This document shows, piece by piece, positions 1 to 12,937 of a DNA stretch of 52,123 nt; the stretch's first letter is position 1, and every line of letters starts with the position of its first letter. Position numbers and translations under genes: made by a program. Source of the stretch: Neonectria sp. B-13 (taxonomy: Eukaryota; Ascomycota; Sordariomycetes; Hypocreales; Nectriaceae); contig NOKP01000044.1 in the NCBI GenBank assembly GCA_002682825.1, positions 197,662 through 249,784 of the forward strand. The letters are read 5' to 3'. The notes below the pieces were generated by a model that was given only the letters and a program-made list of their open reading frames with translations, was not told the origin of the DNA and ran no database searches.

Positions 1-206
1 ATCATGTACATTGGATCAACAAGGTGGTCAGGTGACCACCTCCGGGGTCCACAGACAGCTCGCCGAACCTTTACCTGGCACAGCCCGAATAGGAAGGCGG
101 TCAAGTAAGGGGATATCCCCTGAACACCACAGAGATAGCCCAGGGGGGCAAGGACATAGACAATACAAGTTATCTGAGTGCCACGCTAGCTTTCTGACAC
201 CTCCAG
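1..206. repeat. Dispersed repeat copy 1, not RIP-mutated
   Basis: Positions about 50-198 match 22,790-22,938 closely in the same orientation. Shared landmarks are the stretches acagacagctcgcc, ggagatatcccctgaacacc-like text, cacagagatagcccaggggg and gagtgccacgctag. Base composition is ordinary here and turns AT-rich just after position 300. In this copy the shared part runs straight into the left end of the gypsy LTR; in the other it runs into a 48-bp LTR-end-like segment. No credible protein is encoded. Confidence 0.7.
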
Positions 207-1447
207 CTTCCTAGAACTCCCTTCACCAAATCCCTCCACACAGCTTCATAGCCAATGTTAGAGATAACCAGATTCTCTCGCTTTCCAATGCATCACTCCT
301 TCAGTTGCAGATTGATTGTTATAGTATTACTTATTAGCTGCATAACCCATAAGATACAGTCATTATGCTTTAGACTATCAATAAACCTCTTCTCTATATT
401 AATAGTATTATTATTCCTTTCTAGCTTTAAAGCTAGCCCCTCTAGAAAGATCTATTCTATTGTAATCCACTAAGCTATTACTCTATTAGGCTAGATTCTA
501 TCTTATAGTAGGATATAATAACTAAAGACTACTAATTGAACTAATTCCTTAGCCTTAGGGCATTAATCAGTTTTAACCTCTTTTATATCTTATAGGTTAG
601 ACTTTTAAACTATAATTTATAGCTTAGAAATAAGGCTTAGATCTGCTTAAAATAGGCTATATAGATTGTATAAGAGCCTATAGGTATAGCTTAGTAAAGG
701 CTTACTAGGCTATAGTATAATTCAGAAGGAAGTAGTTATCTTATATAATTAGTTATATAGTCTTTATATTATATAGAAGGTCGGATAGAATGCAAAGAGC
801 CTAGAAAGCACAAAGGTTACCTTGTAGGCCAGGCTTTTATCCCAAGGGGTTTTAGCCTTTTCTAAGATCTAGCTTTTCCAAGGTCTAGCTTTTCCAAGAT
901 CCAGCTTTTCTAAGATCTGGCTTTTCCAAGATCTAGCTTTTCTAAGATCTAGCTTTTCCAGCTGATTGGGGCAGTAAAACTTACATCTTAACTTTATAGT
1001 AGAAACTTTTATCTTCTTGAGTTATTATTGCCTTAGGCTTAAGTATTAAGCCTATTATACTATTATTTTTTCTATTTTCTTTTATACTATTTAACCTTTA
1101 GCCCCTTCTCTAGGTGTATACTACTAAGGACTATTATATCTAAATAATAGTAATATATAAAAGTAAGTTATTATATAATTAAGTAAGAATATTAATAGCT
1201 AAAGAGCTTAAGGCTTTTATTTAATATACTAAATAAATATATATATATATATAAGACTAGTATAGTTAAATAGTATTAAGTTATATTAAATAGTACTTAT
1301 TTAATATATATATACTTATAGTATTAAACTATATTAAATAGAGCTTATTTAATATATAAGTATTATATACTATAATAGGAAGGAAAAAGTAAGTACTAAA
1401 ATGATTCTACTAATTGTAATTGCTTAGTCTTAATCTAAGCTATAATA
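207..1447 (-). repeat. 3' LTR of the gypsy element (shorter copy)
   Basis: This copy starts near cttcctagaactccct, as does the one at 8,636, and ends at the degraded gctataata. The two LTRs align along their length, except that this one lacks about 525 bp present in the other copy between roughly 9,580 and 10,103. The first ~100 bp keep near-normal base composition; the rest is strongly RIP-mutated. The left boundary is approximate because no clean target-site duplication was identified. Confidence 0.8.
847..962. repeat. 16-bp tandem repeat inside the 3' LTR
   Basis: About seven head-to-tail units close to ctaagatctagctttt (variants with c for t) end at the sequence agctgattgg. The same array sits in the other LTR at 9,284-9,390, so it was part of the LTR before integration. 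Its location suggests a U3 or R regulatory array, which is inference. Confidence 0.8.
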
Positions 1448-2879
1448 TAATATCTTCTCTCTATTGATCTTATCCTTAAGGCTTATTAAGTAGACCTTTT
1501 TTCAAGAGGTAGGTATTTATTGTTTTTAGTCCTATAATTATTTCTATCCCTTTAACTAACTATAATGTTAGGTTATATCTCTAAAAACTTATTATACTTT
1601 AAAGTTTCATTTGCTTATTATAGTAATATTACTAATATTATTAAAAAGTTTAGCTTTAAAATGCTTTATTATTCTACTTATTTTAGAGTAAATTACTATT
1701 CTTATATTATTATAGAGGGAAAGTTATAGTATAATTTCTATATAAAGAAAAAGTATATAAATTGTGATTTTAGTAGTATATCTTTATAAGCTTATAGGTT
1801 TCTTATACTTATGGTTTTTATAGTATTAATTTGTTATAATTACTTATATTTCTTAAGAGAAGGATTATTTAAAAGAGTAAAAAGAGTAAGCTAAAACTAA
1901 TCTTTTTAAGGCTTTTATATAACTATAATACTTATATTACTAGGAAAAGTATCTTTATAAAAAGGCAGTTAAGATAGTTTATTAGGGTTATAAGGATCTA
2001 GATAAGTTAGAAGTAGTAAAGCAATAGGATATTACTATTTACTCTAAGGCTCTTTCTAAGGTTTAATTATTAAAGGATTATAGAGTAATTAACTAGAGTA
2101 CTATTGATTTAAGTATTTATTCTACTTTACTTAATTTTAGTATTATTAGTAAAAGTTCTTTAGAAGATATTATATATAGGTAAGGTTTTTAGTAGGTTCT
2201 TATTGATTATTACTCTTAGGATAGTCTTTCTATTTAATAAGATACTTAGTTTAATTATTTACTTTATATATATCTAAGATTGTTTCTATTGTATATTCTT
2301 TTAGTCCTTTGACCTTAGTTTTATATTTATTATTGAACTTAGTATAAATTATATTTTTTACTGTTTTAAGGAGTAAAATGTAGAAAACTAGGTAAAGTCT
2401 AACTTTTAATAGCAAGTTTAATTAATAGTTATTTTCTAAGATTTTTTTAATGATTTTATAAGATCTAATAAACTTATAGTCTAATTTTTTATTTTATTAC
2501 TTTATTTTAATATTTTTTATTATAAGATAGACTATATCTCCTTTTTAGAAAGATAGTCCCTTTATTCTTTTTAGATTATAGTATTTCTTTATTTGGTTTC
2601 TAATGAATTTAAGCTTAGTCTTAAGTTCTTTATATAGATTTTTTAATTTTTCTAATATAAGAATGGCTTTAAGAATAATTAATCTATCTTAGCTTATTCT
2701 ATAGGTATTAGGATTGAATCTAAAGTTAATATATACTAGGGTAAGCTTTATGCTTTTGTTTATAGCTATATTATAGCTTAACTATATAGTTAGTAGCTTC
2801 TTAACCTAGTTATTCTATTTATAATTAATATAGTACTAAAGATATTATTTTAGTATTTAGTTTATTTATTCTATCTAAC

Positions 2880-3430
2880 TATTAGTCTAAGGTCTAAAAG
2901 CTATAGTAAGTTAGTAGTTTAATCCTATATAATCTATAAGTAATTATTACAACTTTAAAGTAAATAAGAGTCCTTAATTAAAGAGAATTTCTATTGAAAG
3001 TCTATAAATACTAATAATATTTTGCAAAAAGATATAGGTAAACTGTTCTATATCTATTAATTCTTAGTAAGGTATAAAATAGGAAAATTTTATAAGTCTA
3101 TCTATAATAATAAGAATACTATTATAGAGGGTTCTAGTTATAGGGTTCTTTAATAGAGGTAGTTTTATAATGAAATCTATAGTAATAGAGTCCTAAGGTT
3201 ACTTAGTAATTAGTAGGGGCTATAATTCTCTATAGGGTTTATAGTATTAAGCCTTAGTTTTATAATATTTATTATATTAGTTAATAATCTTTTTAATTAC
3301 TGCTTTTATCCTAGGGAATTAGTATATTAATCTAACTCTATTAAGGGTTTTATTAACTCTTTAATATCTATAAAGTAAGTACTTATGTATTTCTTATATA
3401 AGCTAGTATTAAAGTTACTTTAGAACTTAT
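2880..3430 (-). pseudogene. Integrase region of gypsy pol (decayed)
   Basis: Minus-strand translation shows an HHCC-like zinc-binding tail followed by a YKPYRELQPL-type segment, then an SITIDFIIKLPL stretch that carries the first catalytic Asp, then a DRLIKFSYFIPY stretch. These match the conserved start of gypsy integrase catalytic cores. Stops fall at expected Trp or Gln positions (for example before DSITIDF, where Pro-Trp is usual). No intact frame survives. It lies downstream of RNase H in element orientation, the normal gypsy order. Confidence 0.75.
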
Positions 3431-4189
3431 TACTTATCTATATATTTATCTTTAGGTAGTATATTATTATACTCCTAGATTTAATTAAGTAATAGATTTC
3501 CTTATATTATTATATATATTAAGGCTAATATCTTTATAAGATATAATTAATCCTTAGGGTATTTAGGGCATTTAGCTATTAAATCCCTTATAGTTCTATA
3601 TATATTCTCTATAGTATAGAATTCCTTTATCTAAATTATAGCTTAATGGATATTTCTATTATATACTTAATTATAGTAGTATTTCATAAGGTAATCCTCT
3701 ATATTTCTTAGAATAATAATTTTACCTTTATTATTTCTTCTAATAGGTCTTTTAATTAATAAGTTACTAGTAACTTAGTTGAATTAATAGTCTTTTAATT
3801 ATTTTAAGAGTTTTAAATATTCTTTTAGGGGATTCTTTAGATTGTATTCCTAATAATCCCTAATTATAGTATAGAGTGTATCCTATAGTTTATAAGTGAT
3901 ATATATTTATATAACTCTAGTTCAAAGTGTATTAATACTTCTATTATAAGAGCCTTTCTTATAGAGGTCTTTTATAATAGGGTATTCAAAGTAGTATAAT
4001 ATAATAATTTGATTATTATACTATTTGACCTTTCTAGTATATTCTCTAAACCAATCTATAAAGTCCTATATAGAACTTTTATTATGTATTATCTTAATGT
4101 ATTTTAGCTAAGGTTTTCTTTCTTGCTAAATGTTTATAATATACTTCTATTTAAGATATCCTTTAGGTATAAAGTATAAAAGTTATTTA

Positions 4190-4700
4190 TTAATCTTAAT
4201 CTTTCTTTTATTAAAGTTACTTTAGTAGCTTATAGTATTAGCTTATTCATTCTTAGATCCTTTTCTATAGATAATTATATAGTTAAATTCTAAAAGATAT
4301 TTAGTATATTATAATTATTATTTAATAAGTTATTATATAATTATAAAGTAAGTAATATTCTTATAGTCTATATAGATCTTAACTTAGTATTTACTTCCTA
4401 GAAAGTAGTATTAGAATTCTTTAAATAAGTTAATAATTATAAGGAATTCTTTATTATAAATAGAATAGTTAAGTTTAGCTTTATACATTTTATAAGAGAA
4501 GAAGATAATAAGGTATAATACTTTATTATTATCTTATTGTTTAATCTAAGTACTTTATATAAAGTCTAATAAGTCTATCTTAAGTTTAATTTCTTATTTA
4601 GGGTTAAAGATTACTAAAATAGGCTTACTTAGGATACTTTTCTTAATATTATTAAATGCTTTTTCAATAGCTATATCCTATTTAAATACTTTTTCTTTCT
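4190..4700 (-). pseudogene. RNase H region of gypsy pol (decayed)
   Basis: The minus strand reads through an EKAFNNIKKSILSKPILV segment (the connection to RT), then AKLNYSIYNKEFLIII, then FLGSKY*VKIYIDYKNITYF and LLEFNYIIIYRKGSKNE*AN. This is the standard gypsy RNase H pattern in which a T-D-H-K-N-L motif and a final R-K-G-x-x-N-x-x-A-D-x-L-S block are expected. Several expected Arg and Gln codons are stops and the final Ala-Asp is Ala-Asn, consistent with G-to-A changes. It directly follows RT. Confidence 0.85.
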
Positions 4701-4869
4701 TTATAAATCTAGTAAGTAGGATTATAAGACTATTAAAGTTCTTAATAAATCTTTAATAGTAGTTTATAAATCTAAGAAAGAATTATACTTCCTTAATATT
4801 CTTAGGTAATTTCTATTTACTAACTATAATAAGTTTCTTTAGATCTATTTTAACTTTATTATATAAGAT

Positions 4870-5460
4870 TATATATTTAAGAAATTCTACTTTCTTAATA
4901 TAAAAATAACTTTTCTCTAGTTTAACTAATAGATTATTATCCTATAGTACTTATAGTACTTTATAAATATATTCTATATAGTCTTCTTTAGACTTAGAGA
5001 AGATTAGAATATTATCTAGGTAGTATACTATAAATATATCTAAGTATTCTTATAATATATAGTTAATCATTTATTAGAATAATACTAATATATTTATAAG
5101 TTTAAAGGGTATAATAAGGTATTTAAAGAGTCTATACTTTATTCTAAAGGCAGTTTTCTATTTATATCCTAACTAAATATAGATAAGATTATATACTCCT
5201 TTAAGATTAAGTACTATAAAGACCTTTATTCTATAAAGTCTATCTTTTAGCTTTATAATAAGTAATAATAGTATTTAATCTTTAAGAGTAATTACATTTA
5301 ACTATTTATAATCTATAATAAGTTAGAGCTTTCTATTTTTCTTAGGAATAAATATAACTAGATAATCTACTAAAGACTTAAATTTCTTAATATATCCTTT
5401 CTTTAATATATTATTAAAGTATTCCTTAAGTATATATAGTTATATTTTATTAAGATTAAA
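4870..5460 (-). pseudogene. Reverse transcriptase region of gypsy pol (decayed)
   Basis: The minus strand shows the canonical gypsy RT blocks in order: a PKKNRKL*LIIDYK*LN segment, IVLNLKGVYNLIYI, KTAFRIKYRLFKYLIIPF, then YYLDNILIFSKSKEDY near 4,975-5,030. The catalytic YLDD motif reads YLDN, explained by a G-to-A change in the second Asp codon, so the active site is lost in addition to the stops. Similarity to the family is by motif recognition only, but it is strong and sets the strand and type of the whole element. Confidence 0.9.
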
Positions 5461-8039
5461 GATCTTATAGAATATAGGCAATATTCTATCTTTTAATATG
5501 ATTTTATAACTCTATTCATTAAATTAAGATAATCTAATCTTAAGTTCTTCTTTAAAGAGTTTCTTATAGATATAATACTATAATAGTATATTCTTAAGTT
5601 ATTCTTCTTTAGGTAGTTTCTTATCTTCCTTAAGGTCTTTATTTATCTATATAAACTATTATTATAGGTATCTAATGATTCATTTAAGTTAGGTTTTTTT
5701 ACCTTTTTAATATTTATATTATATCCCTTTTAAAAGTACTAAGGTATCTATTATATCCTTATACTAATTCTTACTCTCTGTTTTATTAGGAGTTAGGATT
5801 AAAGATCTCTCTTTATTTATTAAGTTGTTTTTATTATTACTAAAGAGTACTTTATTACAATCAACTAGTACTTAGCTAGTTCTCTAGTTAATATAAAGGT
5901 TAAATTTCTTTAGCTATAAGTATCCTAGAATAATATTATAATACTATATTAGTATAATATTAAAAGTAACTCCTTAATTCTTTCTATTGATAAAAACCTT
6001 TAGGTAATTAACCTTCTAGGTTATAAATCTATCTTTATAGGAAAATAGATTACCTTTAAGATTGTATAAAGTATAAAGATCTTTTATCTTCTACTATAGT
6101 AGCTTTAACCTATTGATTACTCTAGGGTTAATATATAAGGTTTTAGCTTTACTATCCACTAATATAATAAGCTATTTACTCTTAACTTATACTTATAGCT
6201 TAAGTATTATTAGTTTCTTTATTAACTTTATTATCTTTATTATATATAGAGCTTTTATTAGAGGTAGTTTATTCTCCTTTATATTACTTATCTATTGCTT
6301 TTCTATAGATAGTATTTATTATTTTTTAATTTAAGTATATAATTGTCTACTATATATTTATTTATTAAATATCTTTTATATTATAATCTAAAGTATATAA
6401 TATAGTATAATAAGTTATTATATTATTCTTAATCTTTAGTATTTATACTAGTCTAAGTTTTAAAATTAAATTCTTTTTATTCTATTCTTATGATTTAGTT
6501 ATAGTTATTCTACTTTTCTTTATAGTATTTAGGATATATACTATTAATATAATCAATAGAGTATATTACTATATAGTTTTCTTATTATACTTTATACTAT
6601 TCTTATACTTTCTTTCTAAGGTATACTTTATATTCCTTAGTTAGATAATACTTTAGATCTTATAGTTCTATTAGGTATTATTAAAAGTAATAATTAGCTT
6701 TTTCCTTAAGTAGTATAATATTATACCTAGGTAGGTATTTGATTATAGTATAGTCCTATATTTCCTATCTTAAATAGGGTTTATTAATAATTAGTCCTAT
6801 AATCTTAGTAGAATAGTAGTTATTCTATGCCTTATTGTATTTATATATTTAGTACTTATAATAATAGTAAGATATCTATAATAGCTCCTTATATCTAAGT
6901 ATAGTATAGTATAGTTATAAGTTATTGCCTTCTTTAATATATAGGATTAATAGGTTATAAATAGTTAACCTTTAAGGTTTAGCCTAAATATAAACTAATT
7001 CTTTGTTTTAAGTATCTTTTTATTTATAGTTGAACTATTAGTATATATCTTTCTTTGTTTTCTAGATTGTATTATTATATTAGTTATAGGTATATATCTT
7101 CTACTATAGTTATTCAAGAGAGAGTATAATAGTGTTTATTTATTATTCCTCTTGATTATAGCTTAATCCTTTGCTTAAGGTATTATTAATACTAGGGGCT
7201 ATTTTATAGCTAGTATAGTTATTACTATATTATACTTATAATAGGTCCTAGATATTACTATCTTAGATAGGTAGTCTAAGTTGTTTAGTATAGTCTGCTT
7301 TTTATTCTATCCTAAGATATAGTACTCCTTCTTTCCTAGTATAGAATATATAGTATATATAGTTGTTTAGTTCTTAACTTATAGATAGATTAGTACTAAG
7401 TTCTTTAATATTATTAGGCTCTAGGGCCTTAAAGTCTAGTTGTCTATTGGGAATATTAATCTTAATAGTAGGTTGTTAATAGGATTCTCCTCTTTAGGTT
7501 ATAATAAGTGTTTTACTAGTTGTTGTTTTCTAGGGGGTCCCTTTAGGAATAAGAGTCTAGAGCATAAACATTCCCTAGGAAAGTTCTTTATTTCCTCTAA
7601 GAACTCTTTATATTCTATGTTTAAAGCCTTCTATATAAATACTATTAGCTTTATCTTTGTATTACTTAGTACTAAATAGTAGCTAGTTAGTATTAAACTT
7701 ATTAATACTTATTATATTATAAGTACCTCTTCTAGTTATAGTAAGAGTCTTAGTATACTAGTAGTTAGTAAATCAGATATATTTACCTTTAGGCATAGGT
7801 TTATGTTTTTATCTAGACTTAGGCTTTTAATACTTGCTTTTGAAATGTTCTATTCTTCTATAGTTTTAATACTTAACTTAAGAGTAGTCTTATTATATAG
7901 TTCTAAGTTCTATAGGGCTAGATTGTATTCTATAGGAAGTGTTTTAGTTTCTTCTTTTATTATAAGAGTTATAGTAGTTATTGTAATTATTACCTTTGTC
8001 TAAGTAATAGAGGTTATAGAGAGTATTCTTGCCTTTTCC

Positions 8040-8480
8040 TCTAGTAATTGCTTTCTTTCTATGTCTTTTATATTATTATTCATTGATTTTTACTATTATA
8101 GTAATAAAATCTATAAGAGTATTAAATTAGTTAGCTTTATATAGTTTATCCTTAACTTCCTTCTTAAGTCCTTTATAGAAGATTTCTATAAGGATATTAT
8201 TATTTTATTTAAAGTATAAAGAGATTTATCTAAATATAATAGTATAAGTAGTAGTAAATTGAGTTTATTTAATCTTATAGATATTAATAGCTATTTACTA
8301 TTCTTTATTAATTATTCTAAAATTATCTTTAAGTACTATTTTAAAGTTATTCTATTCTAAGAAGATATTTATAATATTTTAATTGCATTTAGTTTCCTTA
8401 TTCTTAAGAAAGTCTTATATAATAGGTTTAAACTATATTATAGTATTTCCCTTTACTGTTGAAACTACTGTTTGGACTAC
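8040..8480 (-). pseudogene. Gag (capsid) region of the gypsy element (decayed)
   Basis: The minus strand reads a retrotransposon-gag-like stretch: an NNFKIVLKDNF segment, TTYTIIFR*ISLYFK*NNN, then LIEIFYKGLKKEVKDKLYKAN and FNTLIDFITIIVKINE. This follows the usual gypsy gag pattern of a helix with paired aromatic residues, F-x-x-G-L-x-x-x-I-K-D and a final helix with V-K-I-D/N. It lies just inside the right-hand LTR, where gag belongs. Several stops interrupt it. The zinc knuckle and protease expected between 7,900 and 5,600 are too degraded for me to place. Confidence 0.7.
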
Positions 8481-8635
8481 TGTTTCTGCTTATCTACAAT
8501 TGCACTAAACAGTTATGTGTTTCCTTTACTTGAGCTTAATAGGGGGATAGATCTTTAGATTTTGAACCTAATTATTAACTTTTGCCCCCTCTATAACAGC
8601 CACCATCAGTCTACTAACGCTAGGAACAACCATCA

Positions 8636-10399
8636 GGCTTCCTAGAACTCCCTCCGCTAAATCCCTCTACACTTCATAGCTAATGTTAAAGATAACTACA
8701 GTAGGATTCTCTCACTTTCTAATATAGTTATTACTCCTTTGGTTATAGGTTGATTGTTATAGTGTTACTTATTAGCTATATAACCTATAAGATACAATCA
8801 TTATACTTTAGACTATTAATAAACCTTTTCTTTATATTAGTAGTATTATTATTCCTTTCTAGCTTTAAAGCTAGCCCCTTTAGAAAGACCTATTCTATTA
8901 TAATCCACTGAGCTATTACTCTATTAGACTGGATTCTATCTTATAGTAGGATATAATAATCAAAGACTGCTAACTAGACTAATTCCTTAGCCTTAGAGCA
9001 TTAATTAGTTTTAATCTCTTTTATATCTTATAGGTTAAACTTTTGAACTATAATTTATAGCTTAGAAATAAGGCTTAGATCTACTTAAAATAGGCTATAT
9101 AGGTTATATAAGAGCCTATAGGTATAGCTTAGTAAGGGCTTGCTAAGCTATAGTGTAATTCAGAAGGTAGTTATCTTATATAATTGGTTGTATAGTCTTT
9201 ATATTATATAGAAGATTGAATAGAATATAAAGGGGTAACCTAGAAAGTGTAGAGGCTGGGCTTTTATCCTAAGGGGTTTTAGCCTTTTCTAAGATCTAGC
9301 TTTTCTAAGGTCTAGCTTTTCCAAGATCCAGCTTTTCTAAGATCTAGCTTTTCTAAGATCTAGCTTTTCTAAGATCTAGCTTTTCTAGCTGATTAGAGCA
9401 GTAAAACTTATACCTTAACTTTATAGTAGAAACTTTTATCTCCTTAAGTCATTATTGCCTTAGGCTTAAGTATTAAGCCTATTATACTATTGTTTTTTCT
9501 ATTTTCTTTTATACTATTTAACCTTTAGCCCCTTCTCTAGGTATATACTACTAAGGACTATTATATCTAAATAGTATTTCTCTTAAGGTATCTATTGATA
9601 AATAAGGCTTATATTTTACCTAATATAAGTTTAATTAGGAAGAATTAAAAGTATATCTTTATCTTAGTAAGAAAGAGTATAATGTCTTTTAAGTCTTTAT
9701 TGAATAGAGTAGGGAGAGGGGGCTTAATACTTTCCCTTAGGTCTCTAGCTTCTTTAGAGTACTCTTCTATAGATAGTATAGTTAAGGTTATAAGCATATA
9801 ATTCCTTAACTTATTAATAATTATATATAATTGTATAATCTTAGTAACTATTTTAACTATACTTAAGAGTATTATATATACTAGTAAAGGGTTTTCTTTA
9901 GTAGCTGAATTAGTAATAGTAGAGTATAATATAGATATATCTAATAGTAGGTATTACTTAGGTTAATATAGTAATATATTAAATAAGAACTATTAATATA
10001 TAATAGTTAGGTCTATCCTAAGGGTATAAAGTAGGTCTAAGGTATATAATTTAATAATTAAGTAGATTAGGATATTATAATAAGTAATATAGATTATAAT
10101 AATAATATATAAAGGTAAGTTATTATATAACTAAGTAGGAGTATTAATAGCTAAGGAGCTTAAGGCTCTTATCTAATATACTAAATAAATGTATATATAT
10201 ATATAAGACTAGTATAATTGAATAGTATTAAGTTGTATTAAATAGTATCTATTTAATGTATATATACTTATAGTATTAAACTGTATTAAATAGAGCTTAT
10301 TTAATGTATAAGTATTATATACTATAATAGGAAGGAAAAAGTAAGTACTAAAATGATTCTACTAATTATAACTGCTTAATCCTAACCTAGGCTGTGATA
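8636..10399 (-). repeat. 5' LTR of the gypsy element (longer copy)
   Basis: Direct repeat of 207-1,447, beginning with cttcctagaactccct and ending with the degraded ggctgtgata. It holds about 525 bp (roughly 9,580-10,103) absent from the other copy. It also carries the 16-bp array at 9,284-9,390. The end matches the unmutated 48-bp segment at 22,940-22,987. The inner boundary toward 8,636 is followed on the minus strand by a tggtggctgtt-type stretch that could include the primer-binding site, which is uncertain. Confidence 0.8.
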
Positions 10400-10499
10400 T
10401 TTCTTTATTTATTTATTTATTCATTTTCTACTATTATTCTCCTCTCTTTAGGGCTTTATCTTAAAGTCCTAGGATTCAATTTCTTAGTAGTTATTATTA

Positions 10500-11153
10500 T
10501 CCTCTATCTTATTTATAAAGAGTTTACTAATCTTACTTTATTTATAAAAGGCTTTATTAATCCTATCTTATTTATAAAGGACTTTTTCTTCTATATTATA
10601 TATTAATATCTCTAATTCACTTTAGCTATTTATTAAGCTTTTACTAAATTATAACTTTTAATAAAAACTCTTTATATCTTAGACTATATTTATCTTCTAA
10701 GCTATATCTTATAGAAGATATAGAATATACTATTCTAGATTAATAACCCTAACTACTATTAGGTCTCTTCTAATATCTTAAAGCAATTAGATTTCTATAA
10801 AGTACTTACTATTCACTTAATAAGTATTCAGTAAGATAAAGAATATTATCCCTAGCTTAAGAAATAATAGAACCCTTAAGGTAAGGACTATCTTACCTTA
10901 TTTATAGAAGTCTTATTACTTTATTTATAAAGAGCTTATAGAATCCTTATCTTATTATAAAGACCTTTTAGTATTCTATCTTATTTATAAAAGTCTTACT
11001 AGGTTCCTACCTTATTTATAAAAAGCTTTTAGATTTCTATCTTATTTATAAAGGACTTTTAGATTCCTACCTTATTTATAAAGGACTTTTAGGTTTCTAT
11101 CTTATTTATAGAGAACTTTTAGATTCCTATCTTATTTATAAAGGACTTTTCTT
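10500..11153. repeat. 30-bp minisatellite, two blocks
   Basis: Units close to cttatttataaaggactttt followed by agattcctac repeat head to tail. About eight to nine units lie at 10,894-11,153, with exact 30-bp spacing in 11,041-11,150, and about three degenerate units at 10,504-10,590. Roughly 300 bp of AT-rich DNA separates the blocks. Each unit holds the short palindrome-like core ttatttataa. No protein is read from it with confidence. Confidence 0.85.
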
Positions 11154-12937
11154 TAATAACTCTTTCTTTATTTCTTATATAATCTATTCAGTATACATTC
11201 ACTATTCTTTTACCTATTCATTTATTATAATCTAAAGAGTCTATATTATTCTAATATATATTTTATAATTATATTAATTAATTAGTTATAATATAAGTAG
11301 ATTATACAATTATAATTAGCTAAGTATTTAGTATTATACTATTACTTAATATACATTCAATAGACAGTTTCTCTATAGGTCTTTCTAGGTAGAATCCTAT
11401 ATAGTATCCTTTCTTTTTATAGTAAAAGTAAATAATCCCTAAGAAGAATTAGGTTCTTTTTAGCCTTTCTTCTTTTATAGTATAGTAGGAGCTAAAGGCC
11501 AAGTGGGCTAGCTGGTTGCTAGCAAGGGTGTAATTGGGTATGGGAGGGGGCTACTGCAAGGAAGGTTAAGTAGGGAAGGAGGGAGAGGGTCTTTTTTTTC
11601 TTTTTATTATTATCTTAAGAGAGAATGACTAGAGAGCTTCTTACTGTAGAAAGATAAGAGAAATGAGCTCATTGAGCTTAAAGCTTAAGCCTTTGCCTTT
11701 GTTTACTAAGAAAGAATTCTATAATTACATTCAAATCTTTACTTAATTCTAGGTTAAACCTCTATCTTCTATAATGCCAATTATCAAGCTGACTATAGGC
11801 TTTTTTAATGCCTTACTAACATTCTTTCCTACTTTCGACTTAATAATCAACCTCATGAGATACTTCCCTATTAGGAGGTACTAAACACTAGACTGCTAGA
11901 CCATATATGTACTATCTGGTGCAGCCTTGGGCTGACCGACTGAGACGCCTATGTGACGCATTTCTGAGTACCTTACTAAGGGACTGTTATCCATTTGGGG
12001 TATTGTTTCTTGTCCCTTTCCGCCGCCAAAGTACCCCCACTATGCGCCTGGCCCTGTGCTTTCCTACCTTTTTTGCCTTTGTCAGGATGGACATGGTAAT
12101 ACTGCCCTTGGTTAAGCCTCCTTGGCTGGTCTTATATCTGGGATAGGGGGAATGGTGATAATGCGGCTGGGTTCAAACTGGCTGGTAGTGGGCAACTGGC
12201 TGGGAAATTGAATGGCAGTGGACAACTGGTTGGTAGTACATACCTTTATATAATATAATCACATCTTAATATACTCCTATTCACTCTGATGGAAACCTGG
12301 GTTAATACAACCTGGTGGCACTAATTGTGGGTCCTCCAATGGGTTATGGGTTGTCTCTTTAATGGCTCCTCTAATGGGTTGGACGGATTATCCAGATTCA
12401 TAGTTATTCCCATAATGGTGTCTCTGCTCTTAGCGTCTTCTATTGATTAATAGGTTGAATGAATGCAATGGGCAACTGGCTGGCCCTACCTTTCTGACTG
12501 TAATAATGTCTTATTATATAATCATCCTCCTGGAATTCTACCTCCCTAATGAATTACTTATACTACTGAATAGTGTTCTACCTGACTTCAAACCATGAGC
12601 TTTTAATGCCCCCAAAGAATAGCTACTAACAGCTTACACTAGTTCTCTATAGTACAGGCAGTCTCTTCTCACATGCCCTTCTATATCTACCCTTCTTCCA
12701 ATCATTCACCCAGCCGTGCTCCTAGCAGCAATGATGCTATATACATTGAACTTCTTGAATAACATAGAGGTACATATTATACCCTAATCCGTCCTGCATT
12801 AGTAGGTTTATGAATAGGATTGGGCTACTATCTGGTAATGGATAAAACCACTCTTGTAAGTTGTTCTGGTTTTTGATAATGCTTAGGATAGTTAGGACTT
12901 TGATCCTTATGCTTTTCCATTGTTCTTTAGTAATCCT
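11154..12937. other. Decayed DNA without recognisable gene
   Basis: Composition shifts from AT-rich to mixed near 11,480. A G-rich patch lies at 11,490-11,600. Between 12,160 and 12,490 the phrase gggcaactggctgg recurs three times with variation, and a Y-rich phrase with cctctaatgggtt/cctccaatgggtt occurs twice near 12,333 and 12,366. These look like remnants of short repeats. The longest open frame here (11,907-12,146) has no familiar feature. RecQ helicase motifs that might follow the neighbouring minus-strand pseudogene were not found. Confidence 0.5.

Larger units (their letters stand above)
207..10399 (-). mobile_element. Ty3/gypsy LTR retrotransposon, complete but destroyed by RIP
   Basis: Two direct repeats (207-1,447 and 8,636-10,399) bracket about 7.2 kb of very AT-rich DNA. 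Reading the minus strand through its stops gives recognisable gypsy proteins in the order gag, (protease), reverse transcriptase, RNase H, integrase, so transcription ran right to left and the right repeat is the 5' LTR. CpA, TpG and CpG are scarce on both strands while CT, AG, CC and GG remain, the expected footprint of RIP acting on both strands. TAG and TAA stops sit where Trp, Gln or Arg codons are expected. On the minus strand the LTR would begin with a sequence close to TGTTACAGCCCAGG, judged from the unmutated match at 22,987. The element cannot encode any working protein. Confidence 0.9.

Noticed and set aside
255..10606. Plus-strand open frames of 60-80 codons in the AT-rich block
   Set aside because: They are Leu/Ile/Tyr/Ser-rich, lack family features and lie opposite the minus-strand gypsy proteins; they arise from composition.
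10894..11153. CRISPR-like array
   Set aside because: Repeat units are contiguous without unique spacers, and the host is a eukaryote; it is a minisatellite.
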